Source of the DNA: Apoderus coryli
Taxonomy: Eukaryota > Arthropoda > Insecta > Coleoptera > Attelabidae
Length of the DNA stretch: 64,000 nucleotides
Reading direction: 5' to 3'
NCBI GenBank assembly: GCA_911728435.2
Contig: OU452209.1
Location: 11,328,869-11,392,868, forward strand
The notes under the pieces were generated by a model. It worked only from the letters and a program-made list of their open reading frames with translations, was not told the origin of the DNA and did no database searches. Shown piece by piece: positions 34,801-39,091 of this stretch. How positions within the stretch are numbered: position 1 is the first letter of the stretch; every line of letters begins with the position of its first letter. Both the position numbers and the translations under genes were made by a program.

Positions 34801-35996
34801 CTGTTGATACCGCTTCCTTTCAATATCCCGTTTCCGCAACTCTTTTTTCAAATTTTCCTGTGAACCCCATATTTTCAATGCTGCTGCTTCCACATCCTTA
34901 CGCCAGTACACTGTTATAGGTGGTTCAGCTTCATATGGGGATCGTCTTTTCGTTTTTGGTAAAGCCTCCAAGTCTGATGGTTTTAATAGAAAATCTGACA
35001 TGGCACGTACTGGCGTAATAAAGTTGCGTTCAAGTGATTGAGCACTTACATCGAGTCGTTTGCGTTGCTTTTTTGCTTGCTGAGCTTTAGCTAAAAAATA
35101 TTTAAATTCAGATTGTGAATAAACGCTGTAAGATAGTGAAGGTGAGCTAAATAACACAACCTACCACTTTGATCCTTAGCTTCTGCTGTTTTTTCCGCAG
35201 TGCTTCCTGTTATTTTCTCTTTCAACTTCTTCATCGGTTCGGATACAAGCTTAGATTTATCTTTCGATTGAGGATCATTTCCACTACTCTGCACAATTTG
35301 TTGCGTCAAATTCTTAACAATGATCTGATCGCCCTGGGCTGCAACTTCCTCACTATTGGATACATTAGGTACATCAATTACTGGCGCAGCTTGTTTAGAG
35401 TTCGTTTTGTTTTTGTTGTTAAATAGAATTGCTTTATCAATTTCTTTAGAGAAATATCGTTGAAGAATATCGGCTGATTTGTTGTTTAATTTGTTGAAGA
35501 GTGTTGTAAAATCTTTTGGCGGTGTATTCTTGGAACTAAAATATCTTAAAACAATACCTGAAAGTAGAAATGATTTACAGACACGACATATATCGAGATC
35601 ATTCATTTACTTTTAAAAGTACAAAGTGTAATAGATAGGTATTTTTGTTATTGATGTGTGCTAGAAGCGTGATAGTGACAGCTGTGGGAAGATCCCTATG
35701 GACTTAGCAACTAATTTTCTCGCCCTAGCATCACTCCTTCCTGACTTCCTGTCGAATAGACAGACCGCTTCTCCAAGCAAAAAATTAGGACTTTAGTCCA
35801 GCGGAAAAGCCCTATTGGACCTTTTAACACCCTTAGACAACCAGAAACCTGATAAGACAATTAAGGTTTAATGATATACCTAGCCACAAACTGTATACAC
35901 TAACATACCTAATGATTTTACGCAGTTCTCCTCATATTTAATTGCGGATACTTGTGAACATAATAGTTTAGTAAATGTAAAACTGCGAGGCAACAT
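4116..35996 (-). CDS. SLC30A9: SLC30A9/ZnT9-like mitochondrial zinc transporter, 11 exons
   Basis: Cation-diffusion-facilitator family member; SLC30A9 exports zinc from mitochondria in animals. I joined 11 minus-strand exons: 35996-35909, 35557-35165, 35090-34800, 31506-31380, 22742-22604, 18482-18327, 15968-15857, 15786-15576, 11492-11300, 8958-8845 and 4160-4116. Every junction is GT-AG and every phase agrees, giving 622 residues (human protein about 568). Residues 1-45 form a basic mitochondrial presequence-like start ending in LRYFSS. A family N-terminal domain spans about 190-257, the membrane domain about 290-500 and the cytosol/matrix-like tail 500-622. TM2 holds H326-x3-D330 (IHSLAD), the CDF metal site; TM5 holds LLED at 448-451, as in SLC30A9 rather than the HxxxD of other ZnTs. 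The end matches the family ([12 protein letters not shown], then RHCDLEIL). No frameshift or stop is seen, so it looks functional. Introns reach 8.6 kb and are full of transposons. Confidence 0.95.
4584..4623 (-). ncRNA. degenerate hammerhead ribozyme motif (HHR-l)
   Basis: Minus strand: helix I GTGC/GCAT, CTGAAAA in place of CTGANGA, helix II CGGC/GCTG, then GAAA and a short helix III. The core G is A, so cleavage is unlikely. It lies in intron 10, sense to the gene. Confidence 0.5.
4803..4842. repeat. (TAAA)n microsatellite at a LINE 3' end
   Basis: About nine AAAT/TAAA units; the 3' tail of the adjoining minus-strand LINE. Confidence 0.9.
4803..7410 (-). mobile_element. LINE retrotransposon, 5'-truncated (Jockey/CR1-like)
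   Basis: Minus strand, in coding order: end of an APE endonuclease domain (about 7400-7080), a linker region, RT motifs ([14 protein letters not shown] near 6385, NYRPISLL near 6250, [12 protein letters not shown] near 6140, [12 protein letters not shown] near 6030, [11 protein letters not shown] near 5860), then thumb and C-terminal region to about 4955. It ends CAATAAACG followed by (TTTA)n at 4803-4840, its 3' tail. Several frameshifts split it (about 6400, 6060, 5810, 5480) and the YADD region is disrupted. It is inserted in intron 10 of the zinc transporter in the same orientation. Confidence 0.9.
7411..8844. other. intron 10 sequence with a repeated TTTTCCGCA motif
   Basis: Noncoding. 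A 30-40-base motif recurs: GTGCGGAAAAG and CTTTTCCGCA around 7838-7950, and GCGGAAAATG then TTTTCCGCACTTGTTAG around 8297-8330, each followed by TAAATAAC. Possibly the ends of an old short nonautonomous transposon. No coding frame of note. Confidence 0.4.
8845..8958 (-). CDS. SLC30A9: SLC30A9-like exon 10
   Basis: Residues 571-608: [18 protein letters not shown], then MGGEIDRIE, the conserved end region. Phase 0 at both ends; donor GTAAGT. Confidence 0.95.
9195..9213 (+). repeat. poly-C tract
   Basis: Fourteen consecutive C bases; unusual in this AT-rich setting and a likely place for length errors. Confidence 0.9.
9310..11105 (+). mobile_element. LINE retrotransposon, 5'-truncated and inactivated
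   Basis: Plus strand. A 271-residue frame at 9363-10178 holds RT motifs: [50 protein letters not shown]. The catalytic box reads FAND where YADD/FADD is expected, and the preceding motif reads [11 protein letters not shown] where [10 protein letters not shown] is usual, so the polymerase is dead. A stop follows at 10176, then frameshifted thumb/C-terminal sequence ([13 protein letters not shown] at 10439, VQRKFLRYL) to about 10820. The tail is CAATAAAGACTATTATTATTATTAT. It lies in intron 9, antisense to the gene. Confidence 0.9.
11300..11492 (-). CDS. SLC30A9: SLC30A9-like exon 9
   Basis: Residues 506-570 of the soluble C-terminal domain: [36 protein letters not shown]. Acceptor TTTTCAAG, donor GTAACA. 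A 1.5-kb palindrome begins within 80 bases of its acceptor, in intron 8. Confidence 0.95.
11626..11664 (-). ncRNA. hammerhead ribozyme motif (HHR-a)
   Basis: Minus strand: helix I GCCA/TGGC, CTGATGA, one extra T, helix II GGAC/GTCC with loop GTGTA, GAA, helix III ACATGT (minimal), cleavage C. All core bases are present. Sense to the SLC30A9-like transcript in intron 8. Confidence 0.8.
12019..12058 (-). ncRNA. hammerhead ribozyme motif (HHR-b)
   Basis: As HHR-a but with helix II loop GTTGTA. Helix I GCCA/TGGC is intact. Minus strand, sense in intron 8. Confidence 0.8.
12581..12620 (+). ncRNA. hammerhead ribozyme motif (HHR-c)
   Basis: Plus-strand mirror copy of HHR-b in the right half of the palindrome; identical core and helices. 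Confidence 0.8.
13002..13040 (+). ncRNA. hammerhead ribozyme motif (HHR-d)
   Basis: Plus-strand mirror copy of HHR-a in the right half of the palindrome. Confidence 0.8.
13070..13340 (+). repeat. degenerate GGGGCA/TTTGGGAC-type repeat
   Basis: Short near-repeats: GGTGGGGCAGTTTAG, GGGGTAGTTTGAGACC, GGGGTAATTTGGGAC, with CCATGGTGGGG twice. Noncoding; function unknown. Confidence 0.5.
13375..14103 (+). mobile_element. LINE fragment, 5' portion, interrupted by a Tc1/mariner copy
   Basis: Endonuclease residues near 13450-13500 ([10 protein letters not shown] where GDFNLPG is usual) and 13610-13760 ([12 protein letters not shown]...HPHLSLVI), then a large internal deletion, then C-terminal RT sequence ([30 protein letters not shown]). 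It continues at 15018 after the transposon. The RT palm is missing, so it is dead. Confidence 0.85.
14104..15015 (+). mobile_element. Tc1/mariner-superfamily element, defective, copy A
   Basis: Inverted ends AAGGGTTTTCCAA / TTGGAAAACCCTT flanked by TA at 14102-14103 and 15016-15017. The transposase frame starts [20 protein letters not shown] at 14221, has a stop at 14294-14296, and resumes with an HTH region and [11 protein letters not shown] deletion then joins it to [10 protein letters not shown], followed by [18 protein letters not shown] and [16 protein letters not shown]. The first catalytic aspartate region is lost. It sits in a LINE, which resumes immediately after it. The 912-bp length compares with about 1.3 kb expected for the family. 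Confidence 0.92.
15018..15390 (+). mobile_element. LINE fragment, 3' portion resuming after the Tc1/mariner copy
   Basis: Continues the C-terminal region: [46 protein letters not shown], ending near 15346. There is a one-base frame change across the insertion. No clear poly(A)-like tail. Confidence 0.82.
15576..15786 (-). CDS. SLC30A9: SLC30A9-like exon 8 (TM5-TM6)
   Basis: Residues 436-505. [16 protein letters not shown] carries the E450/D451 pair of TM5, then two hydrophobic helices ending [11 protein letters not shown]. The donor GTACAA is weak after the GT, but the join to exon 9 restores the family sequence GRSIP in phase. Confidence 0.95.
15857..15968 (-). CDS. SLC30A9: SLC30A9-like exon 7 (TM4)
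   Basis: Residues 399-435: [20 protein letters not shown], then a basic loop ([14 protein letters not shown]). Intron 7 to the next exon is only 70 bases. Confidence 0.93.
15990..16585. other. intron 6 sequence, nothing assigned
   Basis: AT-rich, with a 14-A run near 16168. A patch at about 16380-16500 is less AT-rich and may belong to an unrecognised repeat. No coding exon seen. Confidence 0.35.
16590..17030 (+). mobile_element. LINE RT fragment, 5' part, interrupted by another LINE
   Basis: Frames read [20 protein letters not shown] (RT palm to thumb, with the catalytic aspartates altered), then [20 protein letters not shown] and LRFGQQQ. Multiple stops. It resumes at 17482. Confidence 0.75.
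17031..17481 (+). mobile_element. RTE-like LINE 3' end, nested in another LINE
   Basis: A 147-residue frame (17028-17471) contains [18 protein letters not shown], a basic [10 protein letters not shown] stretch and a zinc-knuckle end [20 protein letters not shown], typical of LINE ORF2 C-termini. It is followed by the tail TGATGATGATGA, a short tandem tail as in RTE elements. The flanking LINE continues on both sides, so this is a 5'-truncated later insertion, not a gene. Confidence 0.8.
17482..17660 (+). mobile_element. LINE C-terminal fragment resuming after the nested insertion
   Basis: Reads [20 protein letters not shown], then [11 protein letters not shown] and a stop, the usual C-terminal end of Jockey/CR1-type ORF2. 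Followed by a CTTCC microsatellite at 17656-17672. Confidence 0.75.
17971..18014 (-). ncRNA. hammerhead ribozyme motif, helices decayed (HHR-h)
   Basis: Minus strand: CTGATGA, helix II GTCG/CGAC with loop TGGAT, GAAAC. The core is intact and helix II matches the 50.2/50.5-kb family. Helix I (TCCTCA against TGGTGA) and helix III (ACGGCCCT) carry mismatches. Sense orientation in intron 6. Confidence 0.7.
18327..18482 (-). CDS. SLC30A9: SLC30A9-like exon 6 (TM3)
   Basis: Residues 347-398: [19 protein letters not shown], a family signature, followed by a hydrophobic segment and the [11 protein letters not shown] loop. Both ends are phase 0; the donor is GTAAAT. Confidence 0.95.
18715..19164. repeat. 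nested foldback (MITE-like) element
   Basis: Outer arms begin GCAAATAAGGTCTAGCAG and end with its near complement at 19164. A second, inner pair begins near 18827 and ends near 19041. All four arms contain ATTTTGACATCTG, a GCATGCGCA-like box and an AACCTTATTTTG box. The arrangement is a dimer of a foldback element around a centre at about 18940. Noncoding; in intron 5. Confidence 0.8.
19312..21038. mobile_element. putative DNA transposon with GGGGGGCTTTATTTGAA inverted ends
   Basis: Left end GGGGGGCTTTATTTGAATCG, right end its near complement at 21019-21038. Subterminal regions share CTTTATTTGAAAT and TTGCGT/ACGCAA boxes in both orientations. The 1.7-kb interior is AT-rich with one 88-residue frame (20056-20322) that matches nothing I know. 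No clear target duplication. Probably nonautonomous. It lies in intron 5. Confidence 0.6.
21470..21650 (+). mobile_element. LINE 3'-UTR tail
   Basis: T-rich noncoding sequence ending CTAAAATAAAGATTATTATA, like LINE tails elsewhere in the window. No coding part is attached. Confidence 0.4.
21645..22485. repeat. inverted-repeat-bounded block with a LINE fragment and a 38-bp duplication
   Basis: The left arm around 21650-21695 (GTCTTCTCCACCAATTTATT and onward) is the inverse of 22388-22440 (AATAAATTAGTGGAGAGACG). The right arm's last 38 bases are repeated directly at 22443-22480. The interior holds a LINE C-terminal fragment at 21930-22180 ([23 protein letters not shown]-type end). Confidence 0.6.
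21908..22183 (+). mobile_element. LINE C-terminal fragment
   Basis: Frame resembles the LINE end at 15044-15346 ([11 protein letters not shown] / [24 protein letters not shown] / [13 protein letters not shown]), so it is a diverged relative. No catalytic motifs. Confidence 0.65.
22604..22742 (-). CDS. SLC30A9: SLC30A9-like exon 5 (TM1-TM2, metal site)
   Basis: Residues 300-346. Reads [17 protein letters not shown], then [15 protein letters not shown] with H326 and D330 as zinc ligands, and ends GIHKSVQ at phase 0. Acceptor TTTTTTTTAG, donor GTGAGT. Confidence 0.95.
22852..23495 (-). repeat. dispersed repeat R, copy 2 (with hammerhead)
   Basis: Minus-strand copy of the 2.2-kb and 30.2-kb repeats. 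It shares both the 460-base part and the distal CTCAGTCTGG...AAATCCCGTG end with copy 3. Between them lies a hammerhead motif (22932-22975) not recognisable in copy 3. Confidence 0.8.
22932..22975 (-). ncRNA. hammerhead ribozyme motif (HHR-k)
   Basis: Minus strand: helix I TACT/AGTA, CTGAAGA, helix II GCTT/GAGC (one G-U), GAA, helix III as palindrome ACGATATCGT, cleavage C. All core bases are intact and there is no extra T. Sense orientation in intron 4. Confidence 0.72.
23580..24790 (+). mobile_element. LINE RT fragment
   Basis: Begins [14 protein letters not shown] (23590), continues [12 protein letters not shown] (23779), then after frameshifts a 314-residue frame with [11 protein letters not shown] (intact YADD, near 23960), [28 protein letters not shown], and the C-terminal region to 24788. 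The 5' half is absent; RT motif 0-2 sequence is broken. In intron 4, antisense to the gene. Confidence 0.88.
24838..25300 (+). mobile_element. second LINE 3' end
   Basis: Reads [18 protein letters not shown] and [16 protein letters not shown] then a stop at about 25041, and ends CAATAAATGA(TTTA)n, matching the 3' end of the LINE at 4803-7410. A separate 5'-truncated insertion abutting the previous LINE. Confidence 0.75.
25301..25589 (+). mobile_element. LINE 3'-UTR remnant, target of the Copia insertion
   Basis: Noncoding, ending GAATAAATGC then (TTA)n. Copia inserted inside the TTATTA tail, duplicating ATTAT. Confidence 0.5.
25590..25755 (+). repeat. Copia 5' LTR
   Basis: TGTTGAAACTAG...CCTCAACA, 166 bp. 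TATATAG (about 25650) and TTTATAAAAG (about 25718) are candidate TATA elements. Confidence 0.97.
25756..25768 (+). promoter_or_regulatory. Copia primer-binding site
   Basis: TGGTAGCAGAGCG directly follows the LTR. The first 11 bases are complementary to the 3' end of initiator tRNA-Met (CTCTGCTACCA), as in many Copia elements. Confidence 0.85.
25885..29913 (+). CDS. Copia gag-pol polyprotein
   Basis: 1342 residues, no interruption. In order: gag (1-230); CCHC zinc knuckle C236, C239, H244, C249; aspartic protease VDNGA (D294; usually DSGA, here N follows D); integrase zinc site H435, H440, C465, C468; integrase catalytic D494, D555, E591, with exact D-35-E spacing; acidic linker 690-790; reverse transcriptase with YVDD at 1026-1029; RNase H with D1192, E1235, D1268. 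Domain order integrase before RT marks it as Copia (Pseudoviridae type), not Gypsy. The polyprotein copies its RNA in particles and integrates the cDNA. The start ATG is the first in the frame after the primer site. Confidence 0.97.
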   Translation: MDVSKALIGLLEGKTNWTTWKYKLCILLRGIKGGLDVIEGKLVAPKPVEENAIAEVKSKYEKDLLDFNQADSSVLLILTVNMTQETLEKVMRFSNARDVWLELHRLYDGNVEDKTYDVCMQFFSYIRQAEDDIATHTSKLKNLWNDLQKEISKDKITAINPCKCDLPDVLLICKILETLPAEYFSFKSSWMLMSSKDRTIDNLTNQLCAYEKALRGKTETKQDVLHISSKRTHFTCNYCKLRGHKVRDCPKWKADGKPPKHKKQKDNINKTNSLLAVTTDILFCESDENSWYVDNGATNHITNQSEWFESYVPFDDQHQVITANGNSVAALGHGTIRVETRVNKKKHEFLLRNVWLVPSIRKNLFSTLFTQDRNPESEFVSTTKHCRFKLNGEIVLVGSRNVSGGLYKLDMISIRPSLPKEVNLVSNNNVLQLYHERFGHQNKRHVRNILKRELDIEVNLDSELCEGCLYGKAHVLKFGTRERATVPGELIHTDVCGPFEESFSGYRYYVLFKDDFSRYRFIYFIKNKSEVADKLTLVLAEIEAAKYDTKELLSDNGGEFDNKIVRKILGHRGIRQRLIMPYTPQQNGCSERENRTVVETARALMHARDGLFDQKFWAEMINTSVYILNRTSQSGVDEKSPYEVWHEKKPNLKHLRVIGSTCYAHVPKSRRKKMDKKAVKGILMGYENDDGYRIWSIKQKKLVRSRDVIFDEFKPLEIPKQADNICLPLLPIEFEQEVPQNSSNNEDVEDQMEQEQQLSEEDQIDQDFEAIDPTDVPDPIETEHENSIVPQDLEDQIKTRRQLRDRTKIRKPVRFDEYAMIVAAEISEPKEPLSYKDAVTCKEKEHWISAMNKEIQSLQENCTWEVKMLPPGKKAIPCKWVYKLKTNPDGTIDKYKARLVIKGYSQRKGEDYDQTYSPVAKGGTIRSLLSIAASKNMTLTQFDICTAFLYGKLIEEVYMKQPEGYEDGSNMVYKLQRSLYGLKQAPRCWNQRFNDYIEGIGFKKSDADPCFFIKKVEDDVLLLALYVDDGLLASTNDKLRDSFLESLQEEFKITVKPASYFLGLEIGRTETGAVYVSQAAYTRKILERFEMQNCKPVSTPMVKESVQLGRNNEEELNTTFPYREAVGALMYLMTSTRPDIAYAVSVVSRKLENPSNIDIGRVKRIFRYLKGTIEIGLIYKPGVSEEIQAFSDADHGGDDMTGRSTSGVLSMFANGAISWLSQRQTSVAISTTEAEIVAASEAAKEIIGIKRLFDEILNLKSVPVLKVDNEAAIKLTQNPEFHRRTKHIHIRHFFVRELALDGLIKVEKVSSENQLADLMTKPLFKPRLEFLRSSMGLTKICQ
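29911..29920 (+). promoter_or_regulatory. Copia polypurine tract
   Basis: TGAGGGAGGA ends immediately before the 3' LTR; it primes plus-strand synthesis and overlaps the gag-pol stop codon. Confidence 0.9.
29921..30086 (+). repeat. Copia 3' LTR
   Basis: 166 bp, same sequence as the 5' LTR by reading; followed by ATTAT. Confidence 0.97.
30170..30823 (+). repeat. dispersed repeat R, copy 3
   Basis: Longest copy. The first 460 bases match copies 1 and 2; the distal end (CTCAGTCTGGTTAAACAA, AAATCCCGTG) matches copy 2. The middle 150 bases differ from copy 2 and lack its hammerhead. Confidence 0.8.
30824..31379. other. intron 4 sequence next to exon 4
   Basis: AT-rich, no repeat or coding exon recognised. 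Confidence 0.4.
31380..31506 (-). CDS. SLC30A9: SLC30A9-like exon 4
   Basis: Residues 258-299. Reads [12 protein letters not shown], then a linker and [12 protein letters not shown] at the start of TM1. Acceptor ATATTTTAG, donor GTAAGT. It is flanked by 3.3-kb and 8.6-kb introns. Confidence 0.9.
31637..31678 (-). ncRNA. hammerhead ribozyme motif, partly decayed (HHR-e)
   Basis: Minus strand: CTGACGA, extra T, helix II GGGG/CTCC (one G-U), GAA, helix III ACATGT, then A as cleavage base. Helix I (ACCA against CGGT) has a mismatch. Intron 3, sense orientation. Confidence 0.6.
32126..33182 (+). repeat. tandem satellite block, about six units of 150-200 bases
   Basis: Recurring boxes in fixed order: CAGATGATTGGCGCATTT, GGTTTAAAAGGTCGTGGGAG, CAAGCTGGACTTTGAG, TACCAGGTCTATTGACAAAT, TTTTGGGGTGGAA, GTGATAGGTGAAAAACTCC, CATCAAACTGGGATATTGAA, GATTTGGCAAATGC. 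Units vary by deletions. It sits in intron 3 and runs straight into a LINE at 33180. Confidence 0.88.
33180..34555 (+). mobile_element. LINE RT fragment with intact YADD
   Basis: Starts in the [35 protein letters not shown], a frameshift near 33440, then [28 protein letters not shown] (YADD near 33567), a stop at 33660, then a 224-residue C-terminal frame (33703-34377) with [21 protein letters not shown] and [17 protein letters not shown]-rich tail to about 34550. 5'-truncated and broken, but relatively little decayed. In intron 3, antisense to the gene. Confidence 0.9.
34800..35090 (-). CDS. SLC30A9: SLC30A9-like exon 3
   Basis: Residues 161-257. Carries the conserved SLC30A9 N-terminal segment [20 protein letters not shown], then TVYWRKDVE and a helical [12 protein letters not shown] stretch. 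This region distinguishes SLC30A9 from other ZnT proteins. Intron 2 is only 74 bases; the donor is GTAAGT. Confidence 0.93.
35165..35557 (-). CDS. SLC30A9: SLC30A9-like exon 2
   Basis: Residues 30-160. Begins [10 protein letters not shown], which completes the presequence, then a polar, low-complexity linker rich in K, N and Q that is poorly conserved in the family. Acceptor TTCTACTTTCAG, donor GTAGGT. Intron 1 is 351 bases. Confidence 0.88.
35909..35996 (-). CDS. SLC30A9: SLC30A9-like exon 1 (start, presequence)
   Basis: Codes residues 1-29 plus one base, beginning [12 protein letters not shown]. The start was chosen because the exon splices in phase (donor AG|GTATGT) to exon 2 and gives a basic, acid-poor mitochondrial-type N-terminus. 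An alternative start inside the exon 2 reading frame at 35606 would avoid splicing but give a cysteine-rich start without this character, and a good acceptor at 35558-35560 argues against it. Confidence 0.8.
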
Positions 35997-36590
35997 TTTG
36001 AGAAATGTTTTTTGAGTTGATCCCGAACACTTTAACAACACCGTCAACGCAGTAACAATTTTGTCATGGTCTGAAAGATGATATCAGATGTAGGATGCAG
36101 CTGATGTATCACACCATATTATAAATAATAACGTATACTGTTAAACTTGCTATTAAATACAGAAAAACTATTCTTTTATTATTGTGGAATACGAGTCCAA
36201 ATTTACAAAACCAAAAATTAAGTTGTGTTTTTAACCTAAGTGTCAAATGTCAATCTAAATCTAACGTAACGTATATGACAGACGCAAAAGAGTGTGGAGA
36301 GAATGAGCGCCAACATTCCGAAAATATTTTTATCACGGGGCCTGCCATCTTCTAGCTTAGGCTATTATGGTCATATTTCTTTTTACGATACGAGGACCAT
36401 TCATAAATTGTAGGTTAATAATTGGAAAAACAACTGATAGCAATAATTGTTGCAATTAAAGAAAACTAGTATTGTTTCAGGTAACATTTAATATTGGAAA
36501 TATACGATATTCGTCATTCTTTACTACATTAATTATTTATTGAATGAACGTAATAAAATAGGTATTTGATGCATCTATTGTAGTATAACA
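35997..36590. other. upstream region of the SLC30A9-like gene
   Basis: Expected to hold its promoter and 5' UTR (reading leftwards). No TATA box or other element stands out. A short plus-strand frame from ATG 36303 (37 codons) has no recognisable motif. Confidence 0.35.
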
Positions 36591-36674
36591 TATAGTACGA
36601 CACAGTTAAGAATATACGCTTTTAAATGGGCTATCCCTATAAAAGTGTATCATTCTTAACTGTGTCGTACTATA
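36591..36674. ncRNA. 84-nt hairpin, microRNA-precursor-like
   Basis: Arms 36591-36623 and 36641-36674 pair over about 32 positions with one bulged base and one G-U, around a 17-base loop. Size and near-perfect pairing fit an insect microRNA precursor, but a short foldback transposon would look the same. No known microRNA seed recognised. Confidence 0.4.
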
Positions 36675-37479
36675 CTTACCCAGGTTCGTTCAACAAACTA
36701 CATATAATAAGTAGGTATCTTGTTTTCCACTTCCATCTACGTTGTGTGTGGTCTAACATTGTCACCCTTTTCAATACTACTTACCTAGAATATACAGTAT
36801 TGTGTATACACACGACATAGGCAAAGTTAGGGAAATTAGAGGAGCTTAATAAAAGAAAACAGAAAATTTGTAATATTCTTAAAATTGATTTATAATAAGT
36901 AATAAGAAAGTTAGCAACTGTCTTCATATGAAACAAAAATTGTGTGTATGGCCCGATTGTTTTTTTTTTCTATTTCTTTCATACAATAAATCATGTATCG
37001 TATGGTTGCGTAGAGATATATTAAATTCGAACATAACCACCCGTGTTTTGATTTTTGACGTTCGTGGCTAGAAAATGGCGGCACGCATAATGTCGGAAAA
37101 GTGGATGCGCATTCGTCGAAGCTCATTCTCTCTCCATTTCTCTGAATATAATAAATAAAACAGTTAGGGAGATATTGGAACGACATGTTCAGTACCTGTC
37201 AGTAATTGTGACAAACCTTAACTAAAATAATAACAAGCACTATTTGACAATTATTTCTGATTCTTGGAGAAATGACTGACGTTTCTATAGAACAAGGCAT
37301 TTTATGGAATATATTAGGAAATGAAAATAATTGAGGAAAATAAAAAGTCAACTCCGATGAAATATTTTTAAGAAGAATGCCTTTACTGTTCAAATTGTTG
37401 TACACATTTTAATTATTTATCTCTAATTTTTAGAATGTATTATATTGGTAACGCTGAAACGTTTGTTAACCTTGTATAA
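36675..37479. other. intergenic, nothing assigned
   Basis: AT-rich; short frames only. CCACTTTTCCGACATT-type sequence near 37100 is not a recognised element. Confidence 0.35.
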
Positions 37480-37522
37480 GTCACTAATGATGAGAAAAAT
37501 TGTTTCTCGAAACATGTCTGAC
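37480..37522 (+). ncRNA. hammerhead ribozyme motif with core mutation (HHR-f)
   Basis: Helix I GTCA/TGAC, CTAATGA (G5 changed to A), extra T, helix II GAGAAA/TTTCTC, GAA, helix III ACATGT, C. Pairing is preserved but the G5 change should abolish cleavage. Followed at 37581 by TGTGGAGCTGACG, the same end box as the intron-8 palindrome units. Confidence 0.72.
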
Positions 37523-37599
37523 ATGGGCAATGTACCTTAATGTGGTCAAAGACAAATACATATTATTTGTATGTTTATTTTGTGGAGCTGACGTTGTTT

Positions 37600-37622
37600 G
37601 ATTATATATATATATATATAAA
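37600..37622. repeat. (TA)n microsatellite
   Basis: About ten TA units; similar short runs lie at 38760-38780 and 56040-56052. Confidence 0.85.
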
Positions 37623-38843
37623 TATTTGTTATGTTATACTTAAATTTAAATTTCGCGCCATAATAAGTTGAGTTCAAATGTCAACTAGAGTGACATTGCG
37701 TCTTGTCAAGTAGAGAGAGAGGAAGTTTGGTTTTTGTTAGACATGAAGTAAAATTAAAAAGTCCATGCCGCCATTATAGGATATAGCATAGACGTAGGAA
37801 GATACCGTTCACTCGTGTGGTCAGTATAGAGTTCATTGTCCGCGTGTACGAGATAAATAAATATTCTGTTTGTACTTTGATTCTGCGTGTTTTCAGTATA
37901 GTGTACGTGAGAATTAAAAGGATTTTATTTTTATTAACGAGTCTTGTGATTAATACAATGAAAAAAACAGGGTGGATATTTGTGTGCTGCAAAACATTGT
38001 CCCAATAAGCGGTACACTGCTCATAACATTTTTTTTGCTTCCCCAAAGATCCTGTTAGGTGAGTAATAATAAAAATAAAGATGAATACTAGATACTTTTA
38101 CACTTGTATAACCAGTATTTGTATAACTGTAAAATTTATATTACGAAATGACAGTATATATATGTCTTTTTAAACTAAATGCAAGTGAAACATAAATATA
38201 AGTGTCGCATGATTGGAGCATAGCATGATAACGCAATCAGCTAGGTGTTATTTTATTGACAATATCAACATAAAGTTTCCAGAATTTGCCAAAATTTGCT
38301 TTTAAAGTTGCACTACTTCCATTTACTATGAATCACCCAACCATGTCAACATTTAACTGATAAAACCACTCAAGGATGTTTTCAATCACTATGACACTCC
38401 ACAAATATTTTTGGAATTGACAGTGACATTATTATGTATTTAAATATTTTTACAAAAAAAATACAGTATTGTGGTGAGAAACTGAAAAATATAATTATTT
38501 TTAATCAGGACCTGACTTTTATCCTAAAATGGCGGCGTCCTACGTCACTGTTTGACATTATTGATTTCAAAAGTTCAAAGTGCCAACGTGGGCTCCGAAT
38601 GATCTTCTTTATTATGCTGTGATTCAACCATTTCACACTTCGACAAGAACTTGCTCATATCATGGAAATTTGAACCATTTCGTGTTTCAGTTGTAGACAT
38701 ATTTTAAACTGAGGTATGCTAATGTATAATATATTTTATTAAATACTGTTTCATTTATTTATATATATATATATATATTTTAAATAATTTTTTTTTATTT
38801 ATTTTTCAAATAATTTTTAATTTATTTATTATTATTTTTGTAG
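37623..38843. other. intergenic or intronic, nothing firm
   Basis: A strong-looking donor (TTAG|GTGAGTAA) at 38070 follows a pyrimidine tract, but no coding sequence joins it in phase to the exon at 38844. May include 5' noncoding or LTR-like sequence. Confidence 0.35.
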
Positions 38844-39091
38844 TTGAGACTTCGAGAGAATTCATTAGTAGTCCTTTCGTGTCCGCCATGAGCCACAACC
38901 CACCGTCACTCGTCGAGTTAGCAGCTCGGGCAATTCAACAGCATCGCATACCCGCAAATCCCAGCGATTTTCCTGAAGAAGTCGTGTATTACTTCAAGTC
39001 AATCCACTGGTGTTTCAATTCCCATTGCCGAGGTAGGTGTATATACTGTTATCCCGTGGATTACCTGACATTCTGGATGCGACATGGCTAA
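38844..39091 (+). CDS. probable last exon of a leucine-rich-repeat protein (LRRC58-like)
   Basis: Acceptor TTTTTGTAG at 38835-38843, then an open frame to TAA-type stop TAG at 39089-39091. It reads EFISSPFVSAMSH, NPPSLVELAARAIQQHRIP, DFPEEVVYYFKSIHWCFNSH and CRGRCIY, then a short diverged end. Order and spacing match the region after the repeats in LRRC58-like proteins (PPxLxELAARxI, then DLPxxLxxYLxSxxxCxNPxCxG). Known family: a cytosolic LRR protein. No upstream LRR exons were found in the window, and the family's last part (FVDFCGKY) is replaced, so it may be an orphan or pseudogene exon. A nearby AATAAA at 39297 could end it. Confidence 0.5.

Noticed and set aside
35091..35606. Taking the ATG at 35606 as the start of the SLC30A9-like protein
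   Set aside because: A good acceptor at 35558-35560 and an upstream exon ending in GTATGT join in phase and give a better mitochondrial presequence.
38035..38072. A tiny exon between CCCCAAAG and GTGAGT
   Set aside because: It would be 10 bases, with no partner exons that make a coding phase.
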